In this document: piece by piece, positions 26,681-35,782 of the stretch | How positions within the stretch are numbered: the stretch's first letter is position 1 | Layout of the letters: the number at the start of each line of letters is the position of its first letter | Origin: Opitutales bacterium | GTDB taxonomy: Bacteria > Verrucomicrobiota > Verrucomicrobiia > Opitutales > Coraliomargaritaceae | Reading direction: 5' to 3' | NCBI GenBank assembly: GCA_018607135.1 | Contig: JABBCA010000030.1 | Location: forward strand, 1 to 43,040 | Length of the DNA: 43,040 bases | Program-made: the position numbers and the translations under genes | The notes under the pieces: generated by a model | What the model saw: only the letters and a program-made list of their open reading frames with translations | What the model was told of the DNA's origin: nothing | Databases searched by the model: none

Positions 26681-29257
26681 CTAATTTCTAAAGGTTGAAC
26701 GCACTCGTTCGGAGATACTAAAGTAGGAACACCAGATCAAGCTACGCACGATACTAAGTGTCATTTCGGAGTCGTATTCGAGCGCATCGAAGCCGTTCGT
26801 TTTAAAGAGATAGCTGGTCGCGTAATGGTCTGCGATGAGCGTGACCGTCATTGTAATTGCCATTACGATAAAAAGGATGCGAGTGACTGCACGTTTCTTG
26901 AAAAATACATAGATCAACGCAAAGCTGAGAACTAGAAAGACGATATTTACGGCGACTTCGCTAAGCAAGAGAAGCTCAAATCCTGGTATATACGAACTGC
27001 TGTTCGATCTGATATATATGTCGACCCATGAGGAATGAAAGTGATTCTTTGTTTCGTAGATAGTTCCGATCAGTGATAGTGGTGCAATCACGACACCTAG
27101 TGCAGGTAGGACGAGCCACCCCGAGAGCCCATCTAGCTGGCTATTCACTGGAGGCTTTGGCGGCGTTTGTTTGCGTCTGGCAATCCACGCAACAAGTAGC
27201 AGGCCAACAACGCATGCTTGAAAAGCCACAAAGTAACTTGGCCAATAGGGTTTGTTGTGGCCGTTTGCTTCCGGGTTTTCGTAGTGTTCTTGATGGTCTG
27301 TATATGTTATAGAATAACCAAGAAGGTCGAGGGTTTCGTCTATTTTCTGAGCATACTCGGGATAGGCATTCGCAGGAATGCTTGGAGTCAAAGTTTTATA
27401 GTGATAGCGCAGTAATAGCTTCTCATAATTAGGTGTGACGCTGCGTGAGAACGTAAACCATGGAGAATCAATACGTGTTTCCTCTACTTGAAAGTCGCCA
27501 GCCTCTGGCAGGATAATCTCTATCAGGTGCTCAATCTCAAGAGGATGCGATTGTGCGGCAGGCATACTGCGGATACGCGTATCTGAGAGAAAAGTCCATG
27601 AGCGAATGAATTCAGAGTAGGTATAGAAGTCTGTCACTGCAGGGTTATTTTCATCCTGTAGCCATGCATCAGAGAGCGTATATTTCTCGATTGTTTCGAA
27701 CACATTTTGTTCGAGATTATCGATCTTTTCGAGTGCTGCTTGGGGGGCGATTTTTGGAAACTGCTGCGCGTAAAAATTCAGATATTCTTTCTCTATTTCG
27801 TCGGGGCTCGCACGCTCGAAGTAGCGACGTTGGCTTTCGGCTTCGGCACCATGATAACGAGTATGAATTGTAAGCCACACGTCACTATTGTAGTCAGCCA
27901 TCTTGTAGCTCTCGCGAATTACCGTCATACTTTTTTCGGCTCCTTGACCAGGAACTAAGCTTAACTCTTTAGCGTCTGAAGAGAGTTTCAGGCCATAGCC
28001 GTAATTGGGTAACCACAGTTGTTCGAGGGCACCGGTTTGAGCGCTATCAGTTGGGTCGACCCAATACACTTGCTCTTCAATCTTTAGAGTCGTGATGACA
28101 TGATCGAAACTGGAGCTAGAGGGCAGGTATTGGGCAATGCCTTCACGGCTGCTAGTATTGACTAAGAAGGGCGTGGCCTGAATGCCCATTCTATTGAGTA
28201 AGTAACAAAGAAGCTGTGTCTTATCCTTACAATCTCCAAAGCGACGTTCGAGGGTTTGTTCAATGCTGTAGGGCTTATAATTATGAGGGCCGATGGTGAT
28301 GGCGACATAGCGAATCTCATCTTGAACCCATTTCAATGCGGCAGTTGCTTGCGCTTTAGGTTCCTTTAGCTGCTCCCATTCGGCAATCTTCATTTCGAGG
28401 TCTTTAGGGAGCGAGCGTCCTTCAGCACTGTAATTATAGAGTTTAGTTGCCCAAATACTGACACTTTCCCAAGACGGCCAGTCACTCGCATGAAAGTAGG
28501 TATAGGGGGTATAGCTGTTCGGTATGTTTTGATCTACATGCACTGCGGGGACGTCTTTACGTTCGAAACTGTAAATCAGCTTGCCGTTTTTATGGTTGGC
28601 TGTCGGTAGCGGAATCGATGTCTCGCTTTCTGAAATGAGGCGAAACTGTATTGGGCGACTTTCTGGTGTGCTAACGATTCGACCATGCACATGTGCTACA
28701 GGCACCGAGTAGCTGAGTGAAAACCACCAAGAGAAATGTCCTTGAGTGATGGGGTTGGCTCCTTTGATCGTGTAAGCATAGTCGAGAATATCGCCTTTTT
28801 GGGTATTCTTGATAATCGCTAAGCATTCGAGTGAGTTATCATAAATGAGGTAGTCGTTATTTTGATTGGTTGAGGTGCGAAACTCTTGCTCCGAGAGTAA
28901 GTCGATGTGTTCGCCGTTACGAATGATTTTGAGGTGGTGCCAGATGAGCTCTTGGTGGTCGGGGTCAATATTTACTGAGATACTGGAATTATTTTGCACA
29001 CCTTCAGTTGTGACCAAGCGCAACGCGTAGTGCTGGTAAACTAGCTTTTCGTCAGGAAGTGCTTGTTGGTCTGAGAGAAGGTAATAGACGCCGTCAGATG
29101 CTCCGTTGGAAGGTGTCGCCTTTTCGATATCAGGAGGCACGATCTCGACCCATTGAGGGAGTTCATTTACGATGGAAACACAGTCTGGAAGCTCTCGAGC
29201 TCCGAGAACCAATGCAGAAAGAGAAAATAGAAAAAAAGTGTGTAAGAAATACTTCAT
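26681..29257 (-). CDS. DUF3857-transglutaminase-DUF2569 fusion membrane protein
   Basis: 858 aa. Signal peptide (MKYFLHTFFLFSLSALVLGA); DUF3857 domain (about 60-240); transglutaminase core with a readable triad, Cys343 in RFGDCKDKTQL, His386 in FDHVITTL, Asp401 in YWVDPTDS; a beta-rich region (about 430-640); then one helix near residue 680 and the DUF2569 membrane domain (about 705-858, DGLSGWLVLPALGVVIAPL and three or four further helices). The soluble part would face the periplasm. DUF3857-transglutaminase proteins are common in Bacteroidota and Verrucomicrobiota, and the function is unknown. A role in protein cross-linking or proteolysis in the periplasm is inference. It is a lone gene. 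Confidence 0.9.
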   Translation of the reverse strand: MKYFLHTFFLFSLSALVLGARELPDCVSIVNELPQWVEIVPPDIEKATPSNGASDGVYYLLSDQQALPDEKLVYQHYALRLVTTEGVQNNSSISVNIDPDHQELIWHHLKIIRNGEHIDLLSEQEFRTSTNQNNDYLIYDNSLECLAIIKNTQKGDILDYAYTIKGANPITQGHFSWWFSLSYSVPVAHVHGRIVSTPESRPIQFRLISESETSIPLPTANHKNGKLIYSFERKDVPAVHVDQNIPNSYTPYTYFHASDWPSWESVSIWATKLYNYSAEGRSLPKDLEMKIAEWEQLKEPKAQATAALKWVQDEIRYVAITIGPHNYKPYSIEQTLERRFGDCKDKTQLLCYLLNRMGIQATPFLVNTSSREGIAQYLPSSSSFDHVITTLKIEEQVYWVDPTDSAQTGALEQLWLPNYGYGLKLSSDAKELSLVPGQGAEKSMTVIRESYKMADYNSDVWLTIHTRYHGAEAESQRRYFERASPDEIEKEYLNFYAQQFPKIAPQAALEKIDNLEQNVFETIEKYTLSDAWLQDENNPAVTDFYTYSEFIRSWTFLSDTRIRSMPAAQSHPLEIEHLIEIILPEAGDFQVEETRIDSPWFTFSRSVTPNYEKLLLRYHYKTLTPSIPANAYPEYAQKIDETLDLLGYSITYTDHQEHYENPEANGHNKPYWPSYFVAFQACVVGLLLVAWIARRKQTPPKPPVNSQLDGLSGWLVLPALGVVIAPLSLIGTIYETKNHFHSSWVDIYIRSNSSSYIPGFELLLLSEVAVNIVFLVLSFALIYVFFKKRAVTRILFIVMAITMTVTLIADHYATSYLFKTNGFDALEYDSEMTLSIVRSLIWCSYFSISERVRSTFRN

Positions 29258-29618
29258 CTGAGGTTTTTAAGTAAAATGATGCGCAAGGCTTACGGAGCAA
29301 TGGTAATGTCAGCGCATCGAAAGGAGGTCAGATCTTCCTGTCTGAACAGTCGAGCCTATCGGAGTCCAGCAGGAGTGCCCGACTTACAAAGGGCTGGTAT
29401 GCTGAAACCTTGCGAATGCTCATACTGAGATTTTCGCTGTCGTAATCGCATTCGCTGCCCTAATCCTAGTCGAGTCGGTGGAAGGTAAAGACTTAAGAAA
29501 AAGAGAGAGGATTATGATTCAGAGTCAGATTACGATTAAGACACAAATACGTAGGAATCACGGGGGCTGTTTTTCTCTTTTGAGACAGTATTCAAGCAAA
29601 GGCCCTGCTATTTTAGAA
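29258..29618. repeat. intergenic region holding a solitary hairpin motif
   Basis: 361 nt between two minus-strand genes. Positions 29328-29345 (TCAGATCTTCCTGTCTGA) match, in the opposite orientation, 16 of 18 bases of the hairpin at 34653-34670, a member of the GGAA-loop family described at 32216. Around 29450-29545 is AT-rich, purine-rich sequence with loosely repeated GATTA-type words. There is no ORF worth calling and no terminator. Confidence 0.5.
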
Positions 29619-30569
29619 CTACCACTCCAGAACCTTCAGTCCGATGCTGATCCAGATAGGAATGGTGATCAGGCTGACGATGGTAGTGCCGAGCACGACT
29701 TTGAGAGCGACTTCCGCTGAGCCGTCAAAGTGGCGAGTGAGGACAATCGGGAAAACGGCGCAAGGCATGGCCGCTTGGATGACGAGCACTTGTTTGAGCT
29801 CTTGCGACAAGGGGAAGACCACGACAAACACCAGAAATAGTAATGGAAAGATTCCCAAGCGCAGCACACTCGCGGTGATGGGGATGTGGAGCCGTTCGAC
29901 CATTCGCACGCCCTTTGCTAGGTCGGCAAAGGTTGCGCCGATTAGTAAGAGTGCGAGTGGTATGGCGCATTTTCCAAGTAGATCCAGTGCTTCGAAACAG
30001 AAGTTAGGCAACAGTTGATCGACCCGTATCCAGTTGAGGGGCACGGCGATAAGTATTGAGATGACTGGGGCACTGAAAATACGACGCCAGATCGATTTCG
30101 GGTCATTGGCAGACAGTATAAAACCAACACCTAGTGCCCACATTGCCATTTCCACGCCGACATTGTGCACCAGTAGCACGCCAGTGGTTTCACGATCAAA
30201 TAGCAGTGCGACGATTGGAATCGGGAAATAAGCGTAGTTGTGCATGCCGGTGGTGAAGGCAAAGGTGCGGCATTCCTTTTGATCGCCGATTTTTAGACGG
30301 CGGGCAACGAGCATACTCAAGCCGAAGGCGGCGACGATAGTCGTCAGTCCGATGAGTGGCGGCATGATTAGATTGGAAGGAGTGCGAAGCGCCTCATTGC
30401 CGAGCACATAGGAAAAGATAAAGGCTGGGTAAAGTAAGTTGACCACTACCTGCATCAAGCTGCGGTCTGCGTGCTGATCGAGCCAACCAGTGCGTCGTGC
30501 AAAGAAACCCGAACCAATCACAAAGAAAATTGGGATGACGGCGGTGAAGATGAGGAGTGTCGTATCCAT
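29619..30569 (-). CDS. AEC (auxin efflux carrier) family transporter
   Basis: 316 aa integral membrane protein with about ten helices. The N-terminal [20 protein letters not shown] and the central [18 protein letters not shown] segment (the conserved Asn/Pro crossover of the family) identify AEC permeases. The repeat half contains [15 protein letters not shown] and ends in [20 protein letters not shown]. Characterised bacterial AEC proteins export or exchange malate, malonate or amino-acid derived acids. It begins 11 nt after ilvA on the same strand, so co-transcription is likely and a role with threonine/2-oxobutyrate-derived compounds is conceivable but unproven. Confidence 0.9.
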   Translation of the reverse strand: MDTTLLIFTAVIPIFFVIGSGFFARRTGWLDQHADRSLMQVVVNLLYPAFIFSYVLGNEALRTPSNLIMPPLIGLTTIVAAFGLSMLVARRLKIGDQKECRTFAFTTGMHNYAYFPIPIVALLFDRETTGVLLVHNVGVEMAMWALGVGFILSANDPKSIWRRIFSAPVISILIAVPLNWIRVDQLLPNFCFEALDLLGKCAIPLALLLIGATFADLAKGVRMVERLHIPITASVLRLGIFPLLFLVFVVVFPLSQELKQVLVIQAAMPCAVFPIVLTRHFDGSAEVALKVVLGTTIVSLITIPIWISIGLKVLEW

Positions 30570-30580
30570 TGATAACTACT

Positions 30581-32116
30581 TTAACTTAAAATTCGCTGAA
30601 TGGTTCGTTCGGAAACACGTTCGTAGGTGCGGTAGGCATCGTGCGCAGAGGCGAGCACGGCGCCGAATTGCGCATTTTGTTTAGCCGTTGAGAACTCGAA
30701 ACCAAGTAGGGCGCGACCGACTCGTTCGCCTGAATACACATAATTGAAATAGCATAAATTGGCGTGTGGGCTCACTGCTTTCAGGAACTCAGCCAGTGCG
30801 CCTGAACGCTCGTGGAACTCTAAGGTGATGAAGAATGGATGGCTGAGTAGTTTGGCTTCGTAGTGAATCATACGAAACACGACATCGGTTTCTGAAGTCA
30901 CCTCGGTAAACGAGTAGCCGCCGTCGTTGAGTGCTTTGACCAGCACTTTAAATTGCATCGGGGCGACATCGAAGCCGATCACTGGGCTGGCGTCTGCGAC
31001 GTCAGTTTTACCGTATTGAAAGTCCACGATGTTGACTGTTTTGGGCAAGGCATTGAGTAAGCCATACATCGCTCCAGATTGCTCTTTGATATCAATCTTT
31101 AAGTAGTGACGTCTTGAGGCACCGACCGCCGAGCGCTGGGCGATACTCGCGAGTTGCTCGAAGTCCATATTCGCACCACAGAGAATGCTCAGCACACGTT
31201 TATCCGCGAGCTCGGCGCGACGCTTGAGGACTGCTGCTACACCCATTGCGCCGGATGGCTCAGGGATGCAGCGTAGTTCCTCCCATAGAAATTGCACCGC
31301 AGCGGACACTTCATCGTTCGTGACTGTTATCCATTCATCGACCATCTCCGCGCAGACTTGATGGGTGAGGATGCCTGCTCTGCGCACTGCAGTGCCGTCG
31401 CAGAATACATCAATTGTTTCGAGGGTTACGGGCTCGCCTGCTTTAACCGCTGCCGCCATAGAGGCCTGCTCGACACCTTCCACTCCGATGATGTGGATCT
31501 TTGGAAACTGCATTTTTAACCAAGTGGCGGTCGCTGCCGCCATACCACCGCCGCCAACTTGCAGGAAAGCGATGTCAAACGGACCTTTGCCTGACATGAC
31601 GATTTCATCGGCGAGTGTGCCTTGTCCAGCCATAACCGCTAGATCGTCGTAGGCGTGAATGTATGACTTCCTCTCGTCGGCCGCACAGGCGTGCGCTGCT
31701 GCGCTTGCAGCATCGTATGAGTCGCCGCAGAGACGGATCTCGACCAAATCGCCCCCGTGTCGTTTAACGGCCACTTGTTTCATACGCGGCGTCGAAAGGG
31801 GCATGAAAATGATTGCTCGGCTGCCCAGCTTGCGCGCGGAGAGTGCCACACCTTGTGCATGATTACCTGCCGATGCGGTCACCACGCCACGAGCCAACTC
31901 TTCGGCACTGAGTTGCGCCATGCGGTTATAAGCACCTCGCCATTTGTAAGCATGAATCGGGGAGAGGTCTTCGCGTTTCACAAAGAGCTCAAACTTAGGT
32001 TCAGTGACATGAATACGCTCAAGTGGAGTGGCTTGACCGACTTCGTAAATCCGGCGACGCGCAAAGAGAATTTCTTGCCGCAGCGAACGTATGAGTGCTT
32101 CCGTATCCATTGGCAT
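30581..32116 (-). CDS. ilvA: threonine ammonia-lyase, biosynthetic (threonine dehydratase)
   Basis: 511 aa, full length for the biosynthetic enzyme (E. coli 514). The PLP lysine is Lys58 in [12 protein letters not shown] (canonical SFK.RGA). The tetraglycine phosphate loop is [11 protein letters not shown], and [11 protein letters not shown] is conserved. Residues about 330-511 hold two ACT-like regulatory domains ([12 protein letters not shown]...; [34 protein letters not shown]...; [19 protein letters not shown]), which bind isoleucine and valine in characterised enzymes. It deaminates threonine to 2-oxobutyrate, the first step of isoleucine synthesis. The third codon is also Met and could be the start. 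It heads an ilvA-AEC transporter unit. Confidence 0.96.
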   Translation of the reverse strand: MPMDTEALIRSLRQEILFARRRIYEVGQATPLERIHVTEPKFELFVKREDLSPIHAYKWRGAYNRMAQLSAEELARGVVTASAGNHAQGVALSARKLGSRAIIFMPLSTPRMKQVAVKRHGGDLVEIRLCGDSYDAASAAAHACAADERKSYIHAYDDLAVMAGQGTLADEIVMSGKGPFDIAFLQVGGGGMAAATATWLKMQFPKIHIIGVEGVEQASMAAAVKAGEPVTLETIDVFCDGTAVRRAGILTHQVCAEMVDEWITVTNDEVSAAVQFLWEELRCIPEPSGAMGVAAVLKRRAELADKRVLSILCGANMDFEQLASIAQRSAVGASRRHYLKIDIKEQSGAMYGLLNALPKTVNIVDFQYGKTDVADASPVIGFDVAPMQFKVLVKALNDGGYSFTEVTSETDVVFRMIHYEAKLLSHPFFITLEFHERSGALAEFLKAVSPHANLCYFNYVYSGERVGRALLGFEFSTAKQNAQFGAVLASAHDAYRTYERVSERTIQRILS

Positions 32117-32215
32117 GATTGCAACGCTATCTCATAAACAGCGCAAGCGAGGTTTTGGAAGATTTGCAGGATGAAAGTTCGAAGATGGGGAAGTGGGAAG
32201 GTTTTAGGGTAGTTT

Positions 32216-32310
32216 AGAGACACGGAGGAGGAGCAAAGGAGCAAGGACATTCCTGTCCTTGTTTGTGGTGGCATGCGTAAAAAACGGACAGGAATGTCCG
32301 TCCTCCTTTA
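32216..32310. repeat. 95-bp dispersed hairpin repeat, copy 1
   Basis: Starts AGAGACACGGAGGAGG and carries two facing hairpins with 7-bp stems and a TTCC or GGAA loop: AAGGACATTCCTGTCCTT (32243-32260) and ACGGACAGGAATGTCCGT (32284-32301); the two cores are also inverted repeats of each other. About 90% identical to copy 2 at 33086. It is between ilvA and the RDD gene and is not coding. Confidence 0.9.
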
Positions 32311-32312
32311 AA

Positions 32313-32957
32313 TTAAACCACGCGTTCTTCACGCATTTGTCGGCGGCGCTTGCGTTCGTTTTCCCACAGATCGGCGCGCACGACGACGGTGCCGGCAATG
32401 AAGTCGTGTAGAGCACGGCGCTTCTCATTCGAGAGCATGGTGATGACTTCGAGAAGGAACCAAATTCCAAACACCATGAAGATCCATTGGAGTAGCGACT
32501 CATCGCCTGTTGAGGAGCTAAACATACCGGCAACTAAGATGCCACAGATGAAAAGAAAGGGAATCAGATCTCTGAGAAATGCTTGCTTGAAGCCAATGGG
32601 ACGCTCGGTCTTGGCATCGACGACACGCACCTTGCAAATTCGTTTGCCCACGGTCGCGCCTTGGATCGTGTGGTAGTAGATCGAGTAGGCGAAATAGGAA
32701 AGATATGCGATCCCAAAAATAAACTCAGTGTGTGTGTCGCCACTATCGAGTAGCTGGACAATCAACATGGGAATCAGTGTAACTACGGGCCATAGAACCA
32801 GTTCATCGATTGAAGGTGCCCAAAAACGTGGCCAAAAAGTTGAATACTTTTCTTCAAAGTCAGATTCGTGGTCTTTGTAGGCCAGCCACACGATGAGCGC
32901 CAGCAGCGCGGTGCCTCCCAGCTCACTAAATTTAGGGTTCTCGAATAGGAAATTCAT
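32313..32957 (-). CDS. RDD family membrane protein
   Basis: 214 aa from the Met at 32957 (MNFLFENPKFSELGG). Longer frames reach 33200, but they translate the repeat copy and are not protein-like, so I reject them. The C-terminal RDD domain has APSIDELVLWPVV, the TVGKRICKVRVVDAKTERPIGFKQAFLRDL signature, and the closing NEKRRALHDFIAGTVVV. Four or so membrane helices are expected, and the family's Arg/Asp pairs lie at the ends. A further helix occurs near residues 15-30. RDD proteins are of largely unknown function, some being transporters. The gene is bracketed by two copies of a 95-bp repeat in direct orientation; the spacing between copies is 870 bp. Confidence 0.85.
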   Translation of the reverse strand: MNFLFENPKFSELGGTALLALIVWLAYKDHESDFEEKYSTFWPRFWAPSIDELVLWPVVTLIPMLIVQLLDSGDTHTEFIFGIAYLSYFAYSIYYHTIQGATVGKRICKVRVVDAKTERPIGFKQAFLRDLIPFLFICGILVAGMFSSSTGDESLLQWIFMVFGIWFLLEVITMLSNEKRRALHDFIAGTVVVRADLWENERKRRRQMREERVV

Positions 32958-33085
32958 GTCGCTTTGTATATGCTGACCGTAGTTATGGGCAATGGCTAAT
33001 ATGACGAATGCTCTTGGGAATAGTGGGGCTTCTGTGTGGCCTGTGAGAATGAAACCACCCGCTTCCTGCGGTCGCTTGAGGGCAC

Positions 33086-33180
33086 AGAGACACCGAGGGG
33101 GCGCAAAGGAGCAAGGACATTCCTGTCTTTGTTTTTTGGTGGCATACGTAAAAGACGGACAGGAATGTCCGTCTTCCTTT
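33086..33180. repeat. 95-bp dispersed hairpin repeat, copy 2
   Basis: Same orientation and layout as the copy at 32216: AGAGACACCGAGGGGG, then AAGGACATTCCTGTCTTT (33113-33130), then a longer 10-bp stem centred on GGAA (33152-33175, AAGACGGACA...TGTCCGTCTT). It differs by scattered substitutions and one indel. It lies between the RDD gene start and the methyltransferase gene. Confidence 0.9.
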
Positions 33181-33263
33181 GATTGCCGATACGTGAGCAC
33201 TCTATTATTTAGTATTCACTGACATCGTATTGATCTCCAGCGAAGCTCTGCTAGTGTTCTCTC

Positions 33264-33845
33264 ATGAAAGATTGGGAAGCTGCGTATGCAAATGAAGATA
33301 CGCCATGGGATAAGGGCATTGCAGCACCGCCCTTAGCGCAGTTCTTGAGTCTGCAATCGATTTTGGGTTCGGTCTTAGTGCCGGGGTGTGGCGCGGGGCA
33401 TGATGTTCGTTTACTTGCAGGGCAGGGTGCTTCAGTCACGGGGATGGACATTGCACCCAGTGCCGTGCGTAAGGCGCAATCGTTTCCAGTCGTGAATGAT
33501 GAACACTATGTGGTCGCTGACTTTTTGAATTTGGCTGAGGAGTGGCAGGGCTGTTTTGATTCGGTGGTCGAGCACACTTGCTTGTGTGCCTTAGAGTTGG
33601 ATCAACGGGCTGCTTATGCCGCATCTATTGTGAAGGCATTGAAGCCGGGCGGGCACTATCTAGCAATTTTCTACCGTGAAGTGACTGGCTATAATGAAGA
33701 TGGCCCGCCGCATCCAATTTCAGAACAACAAATGCATGCGCTCTTTGGTGACTTGTTTGAACGATTGGACTCGTTCGTGCCAGCCGACCACTATCCCAGT
33801 CGTCCCCATGGGAGCGAGGAAGTCGTGCTCTTTCGTAAGCATTGA
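33264..33845 (+). CDS. TPMT-like SAM-dependent methyltransferase
   Basis: 193 aa with the thiopurine S-methyltransferase-type layout: WEAAYANEDTPWDKG at the N-terminus, the SAM-binding loop LVPGCGAGHDVRLLAGQG, the acidic motif II GMDIAPSAV, then DSVVEHTCLCAL and LKPGGHYLAIFY. Related enzymes methylate thiols, halides or thiocyanate; the family includes plant and bacterial halide/thiol methyltransferases. The substrate is not decidable here. It stands alone, convergent with the small membrane protein at 33917-34204. The start is well placed at the conserved Trp-rich N-terminus. Cytoplasmic. Confidence 0.9.
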   Translation: MKDWEAAYANEDTPWDKGIAAPPLAQFLSLQSILGSVLVPGCGAGHDVRLLAGQGASVTGMDIAPSAVRKAQSFPVVNDEHYVVADFLNLAEEWQGCFDSVVEHTCLCALELDQRAAYAASIVKALKPGGHYLAIFYREVTGYNEDGPPHPISEQQMHALFGDLFERLDSFVPADHYPSRPHGSEEVVLFRKH

Positions 33846-33916
33846 GTGGTTAGAGTGATGCTGAAGTGAAGGTGCATGACGAACCGAGTGCAACACGCGC
33901 TTGGTTAGCCTGCTGG

Positions 33917-34204
33917 TCAATGTGTGCTCGTCGATGGCTGTTTGCCGCTACATGCGCTTTTAAGCGCTAGAAGACCAGCAATTATGGAGCCGATGCACAA
34001 AGTGGCGTATCCTAGCTGCCAAGGCCAATTCGGTGTATCTAGTGGCTCGAAAGACGCTAGGAACCCAAACGCGCAGAAAGCCGAGAATCCGAATGCAAAC
34101 ATAGCTATGATGACACGAGCAAACACCGACCGGCTGAATAAAACGAGGGCGGCTAGCAGGACTACTGAAAGCACTCCAAGAATAATGAGTAATGTTAAGT
34201 TCAT
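33917..34204 (-). CDS. small membrane protein of unknown function (95 aa)
   Basis: Three hydrophobic segments: LTLLIILGVLSVVLLAALVLF, VFARVIIAMFAFGFSAFCAFGFLA and WQLGYATLCIGSIIAGLLAL, joined by short loops, with a polar C-terminal tail (CSGKQPSTSTH). It reads as a real small membrane protein from its hydrophobicity pattern, and no family is recognised. A 6-bp inverted repeat (GCGCTTTTAAGCGC, 33954-33967) lies inside the coding sequence. The upstream AT-rich region (34205-34270) includes GCATATT...AATATGC, perhaps a regulatory palindrome. No neighbour suggests a role. Confidence 0.6.
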   Translation of the reverse strand: MNLTLLIILGVLSVVLLAALVLFSRSVFARVIIAMFAFGFSAFCAFGFLASFEPLDTPNWPWQLGYATLCIGSIIAGLLALKSACSGKQPSTSTH

Positions 34205-34424
34205 GAATCCATCATTTCACAAAAAAAATATTATACAATGTTCAAAATCGGCATATTGAAAAAAATATGCACGATACTCAGATGCTTCAAAGTGTGGGAA
34301 CTCGCTGTTGGAACTCGCCTATCCAGATAGATGGGGATGGAAAAGGATTCAGCTCTAAAGTTAAGCCTTACGGGGTCTCAATACCTTCTACAGTGCTTTG
34401 TTCTTCGGTAATGGTGACCTACGC

Positions 34425-34622
34425 CTATAGCCTAATTTTGTAATACCAGGATTGAGTGAATGGAAAGCTTAAGACTTTTACTTCCGCCACAGGCCACTCA
34501 GCTGATCGCAGCAGTTCTTCTCTGATTTCTTTTGTTGCTAACTTGATGGCATCCGTGACGGCTAGAAGTCTGGGGCTGTCGGCATTGGGTTTCCATTTGG
34601 GTGAGCACTCTTTGAAAATCAA
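34425..34622 (-). CDS. possible small or truncated protein (65 aa), TTG start
   Basis: The frame reads with convincing protein character: LAVTDAIKLATKEIREELL, AEWPVAEVKVLSF and a WYYKIRL end. It resembles the C-terminal part of small exported PepSY-like proteins ('A..A......W......Wyy.v.f'). There is no signal peptide and no ATG, only TTG at 34620-34622, and an in-frame stop 33 nt further upstream, next to the repeat at 34631-34670. It may be a decayed gene that lost its 5' end, or a real short gene. Confidence 0.35.
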   Translation of the reverse strand: MIFKECSPKWKPNADSPRLLAVTDAIKLATKEIREELLRSAEWPVAEVKVLSFPFTQSWYYKIRL

Positions 34623-34630
34623 GACCCCTG

Positions 34631-34670
34631 TAGCGGGGCTGCTCTGGGAGCGTCAGACAGGAATGTCTGA
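34631..34670. repeat. repeat module with two hairpins, related to the 95-bp repeats
   Basis: Two adjacent hairpins: CCCC-loop-GGGG at about 34625-34638 (overlapping the left edge) and a perfect TCAGACA GGAA TGTCTGA (34653-34670). The second shares the GGAA-loop core ACAGGAATGT with the 95-bp repeats at 32216 and 33086, but the flanks differ. Confidence 0.65.
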
Positions 34671-34709
34671 TTGACCTGTCTGGGCTTTATGATTAGACGT
34701 CTATCAGAC

Positions 34710-35759
34710 TTATTCAGTGCTGAATTTAAAGAGCGTCGTGGAGGTGTAAGTGTCGCCTGCTTTGAGGACTGCGTTGCCCATGTCGGGATGGTTGATGGAG
34801 TTTGCGTAGTCTTGTGTCTCTAAGCATAGGCCGTGCACGGGCGGGTAGATGGCGCCTCCTTTGCCCACTTCCGGGCCGCCTTCTGAAAGTGCGAGTCCTG
34901 CGTAGAATTGCACGCCAGGTTCGGTGGTGAATACTTCAAGTTTACGACCTGATTGAGTATCGATTACCGTAGCGGCTGGTTTGGGATTTGTTGTGATGCC
35001 ATCGGGGAGAAAATAGTGGATATCGGCATTGCCGGCATCGAGCGTATCGAGGTCTTTGAGCACGATAGGCTGACGGAAGTCGTTGTAGCCCGATACGACA
35101 GCATCGCGCCGGCCTAGTAGCGTCGCATTTTGATCGACGGTGGCAACTGAGTCGCTGAATATTTGCACGCTGTGCTGAAGCACGTCGCCGCTGTCGTGGC
35201 CGCCTAGGTTGATATAGGCGTGATTGGTAAGATTGAGCGGGGTGGTTTTATCGCTGCTGGCGAGATAGGTAATCTCAAGTGTGTTGTCTTCGAGCAGTGC
35301 GTAGGTAACGGTGACATCGACGTTGCCGGGAAAGCCGTTGCTGCCGTCGGGGTCTGTTGTGCTGAGGCGGAGTTTTTCGACACCGTCTTGCTGGACGATG
35401 CATGCTTGCCAAAGTATTTTATCGAAGCCTCTAAGGCCGCCGTGGAGGCAGTTGCCGTTGTTGTTTGCCACGAGGCGGTAGGGTTGGCCGTCGATTTCAA
35501 AGCGTGCCTCGGCGATTCGACCTGCAACCCGACCGGTGATGCAGGCAAAATGTGGGTGACCTGCTAAGTAAGCCTCAAGTGTGTCTTTGCCGAGTATGAC
35601 ATCGGCGTAGTTGCCATCGCGGTCTGGGACATTGAGGGAAACGATGATGCCTCCGTAATTGGTAATGGTGGCTGAGAGTCCCTTTTGATTACGTAGTGTA
35701 AATAGGTGGACGGTTTCGCCGCTGGGAAGTTTGCCAAATGGTTGGGTATCGATGCTCAT
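34710..35759 (-). CDS. galM: aldose 1-epimerase (mutarotase)
   Basis: 349 aa, the usual size. Typical GalM signatures: [20 protein letters not shown] at the N-terminus, [33 protein letters not shown], the catalytic His in [17 protein letters not shown], and the catalytic Glu in [16 protein letters not shown]. It interconverts alpha and beta anomers of galactose or glucose. No signal peptide, so cytoplasmic. It follows the Usp gene by 23 nt on the same strand and may be last in a SulP-Usp-galM unit, although these functions have no obvious link. Confidence 0.95.
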   Translation of the reverse strand: MSIDTQPFGKLPSGETVHLFTLRNQKGLSATITNYGGIIVSLNVPDRDGNYADVILGKDTLEAYLAGHPHFACITGRVAGRIAEARFEIDGQPYRLVANNNGNCLHGGLRGFDKILWQACIVQQDGVEKLRLSTTDPDGSNGFPGNVDVTVTYALLEDNTLEITYLASSDKTTPLNLTNHAYINLGGHDSGDVLQHSVQIFSDSVATVDQNATLLGRRDAVVSGYNDFRQPIVLKDLDTLDAGNADIHYFLPDGITTNPKPAATVIDTQSGRKLEVFTTEPGVQFYAGLALSEGGPEVGKGGAIYPPVHGLCLETQDYANSINHPDMGNAVLKAGDTYTSTTLFKFSTE

Positions 35760-35782
35760 TTTAGTGAGCAGGAAACTCGAAA

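Noticed and set aside
32958-33200. N-terminal extension of the RDD frame
   Set aside because: The extension only translates the 95-bp repeat (phrases such as GHSCPSFTYATK), so the start was moved to 32957.
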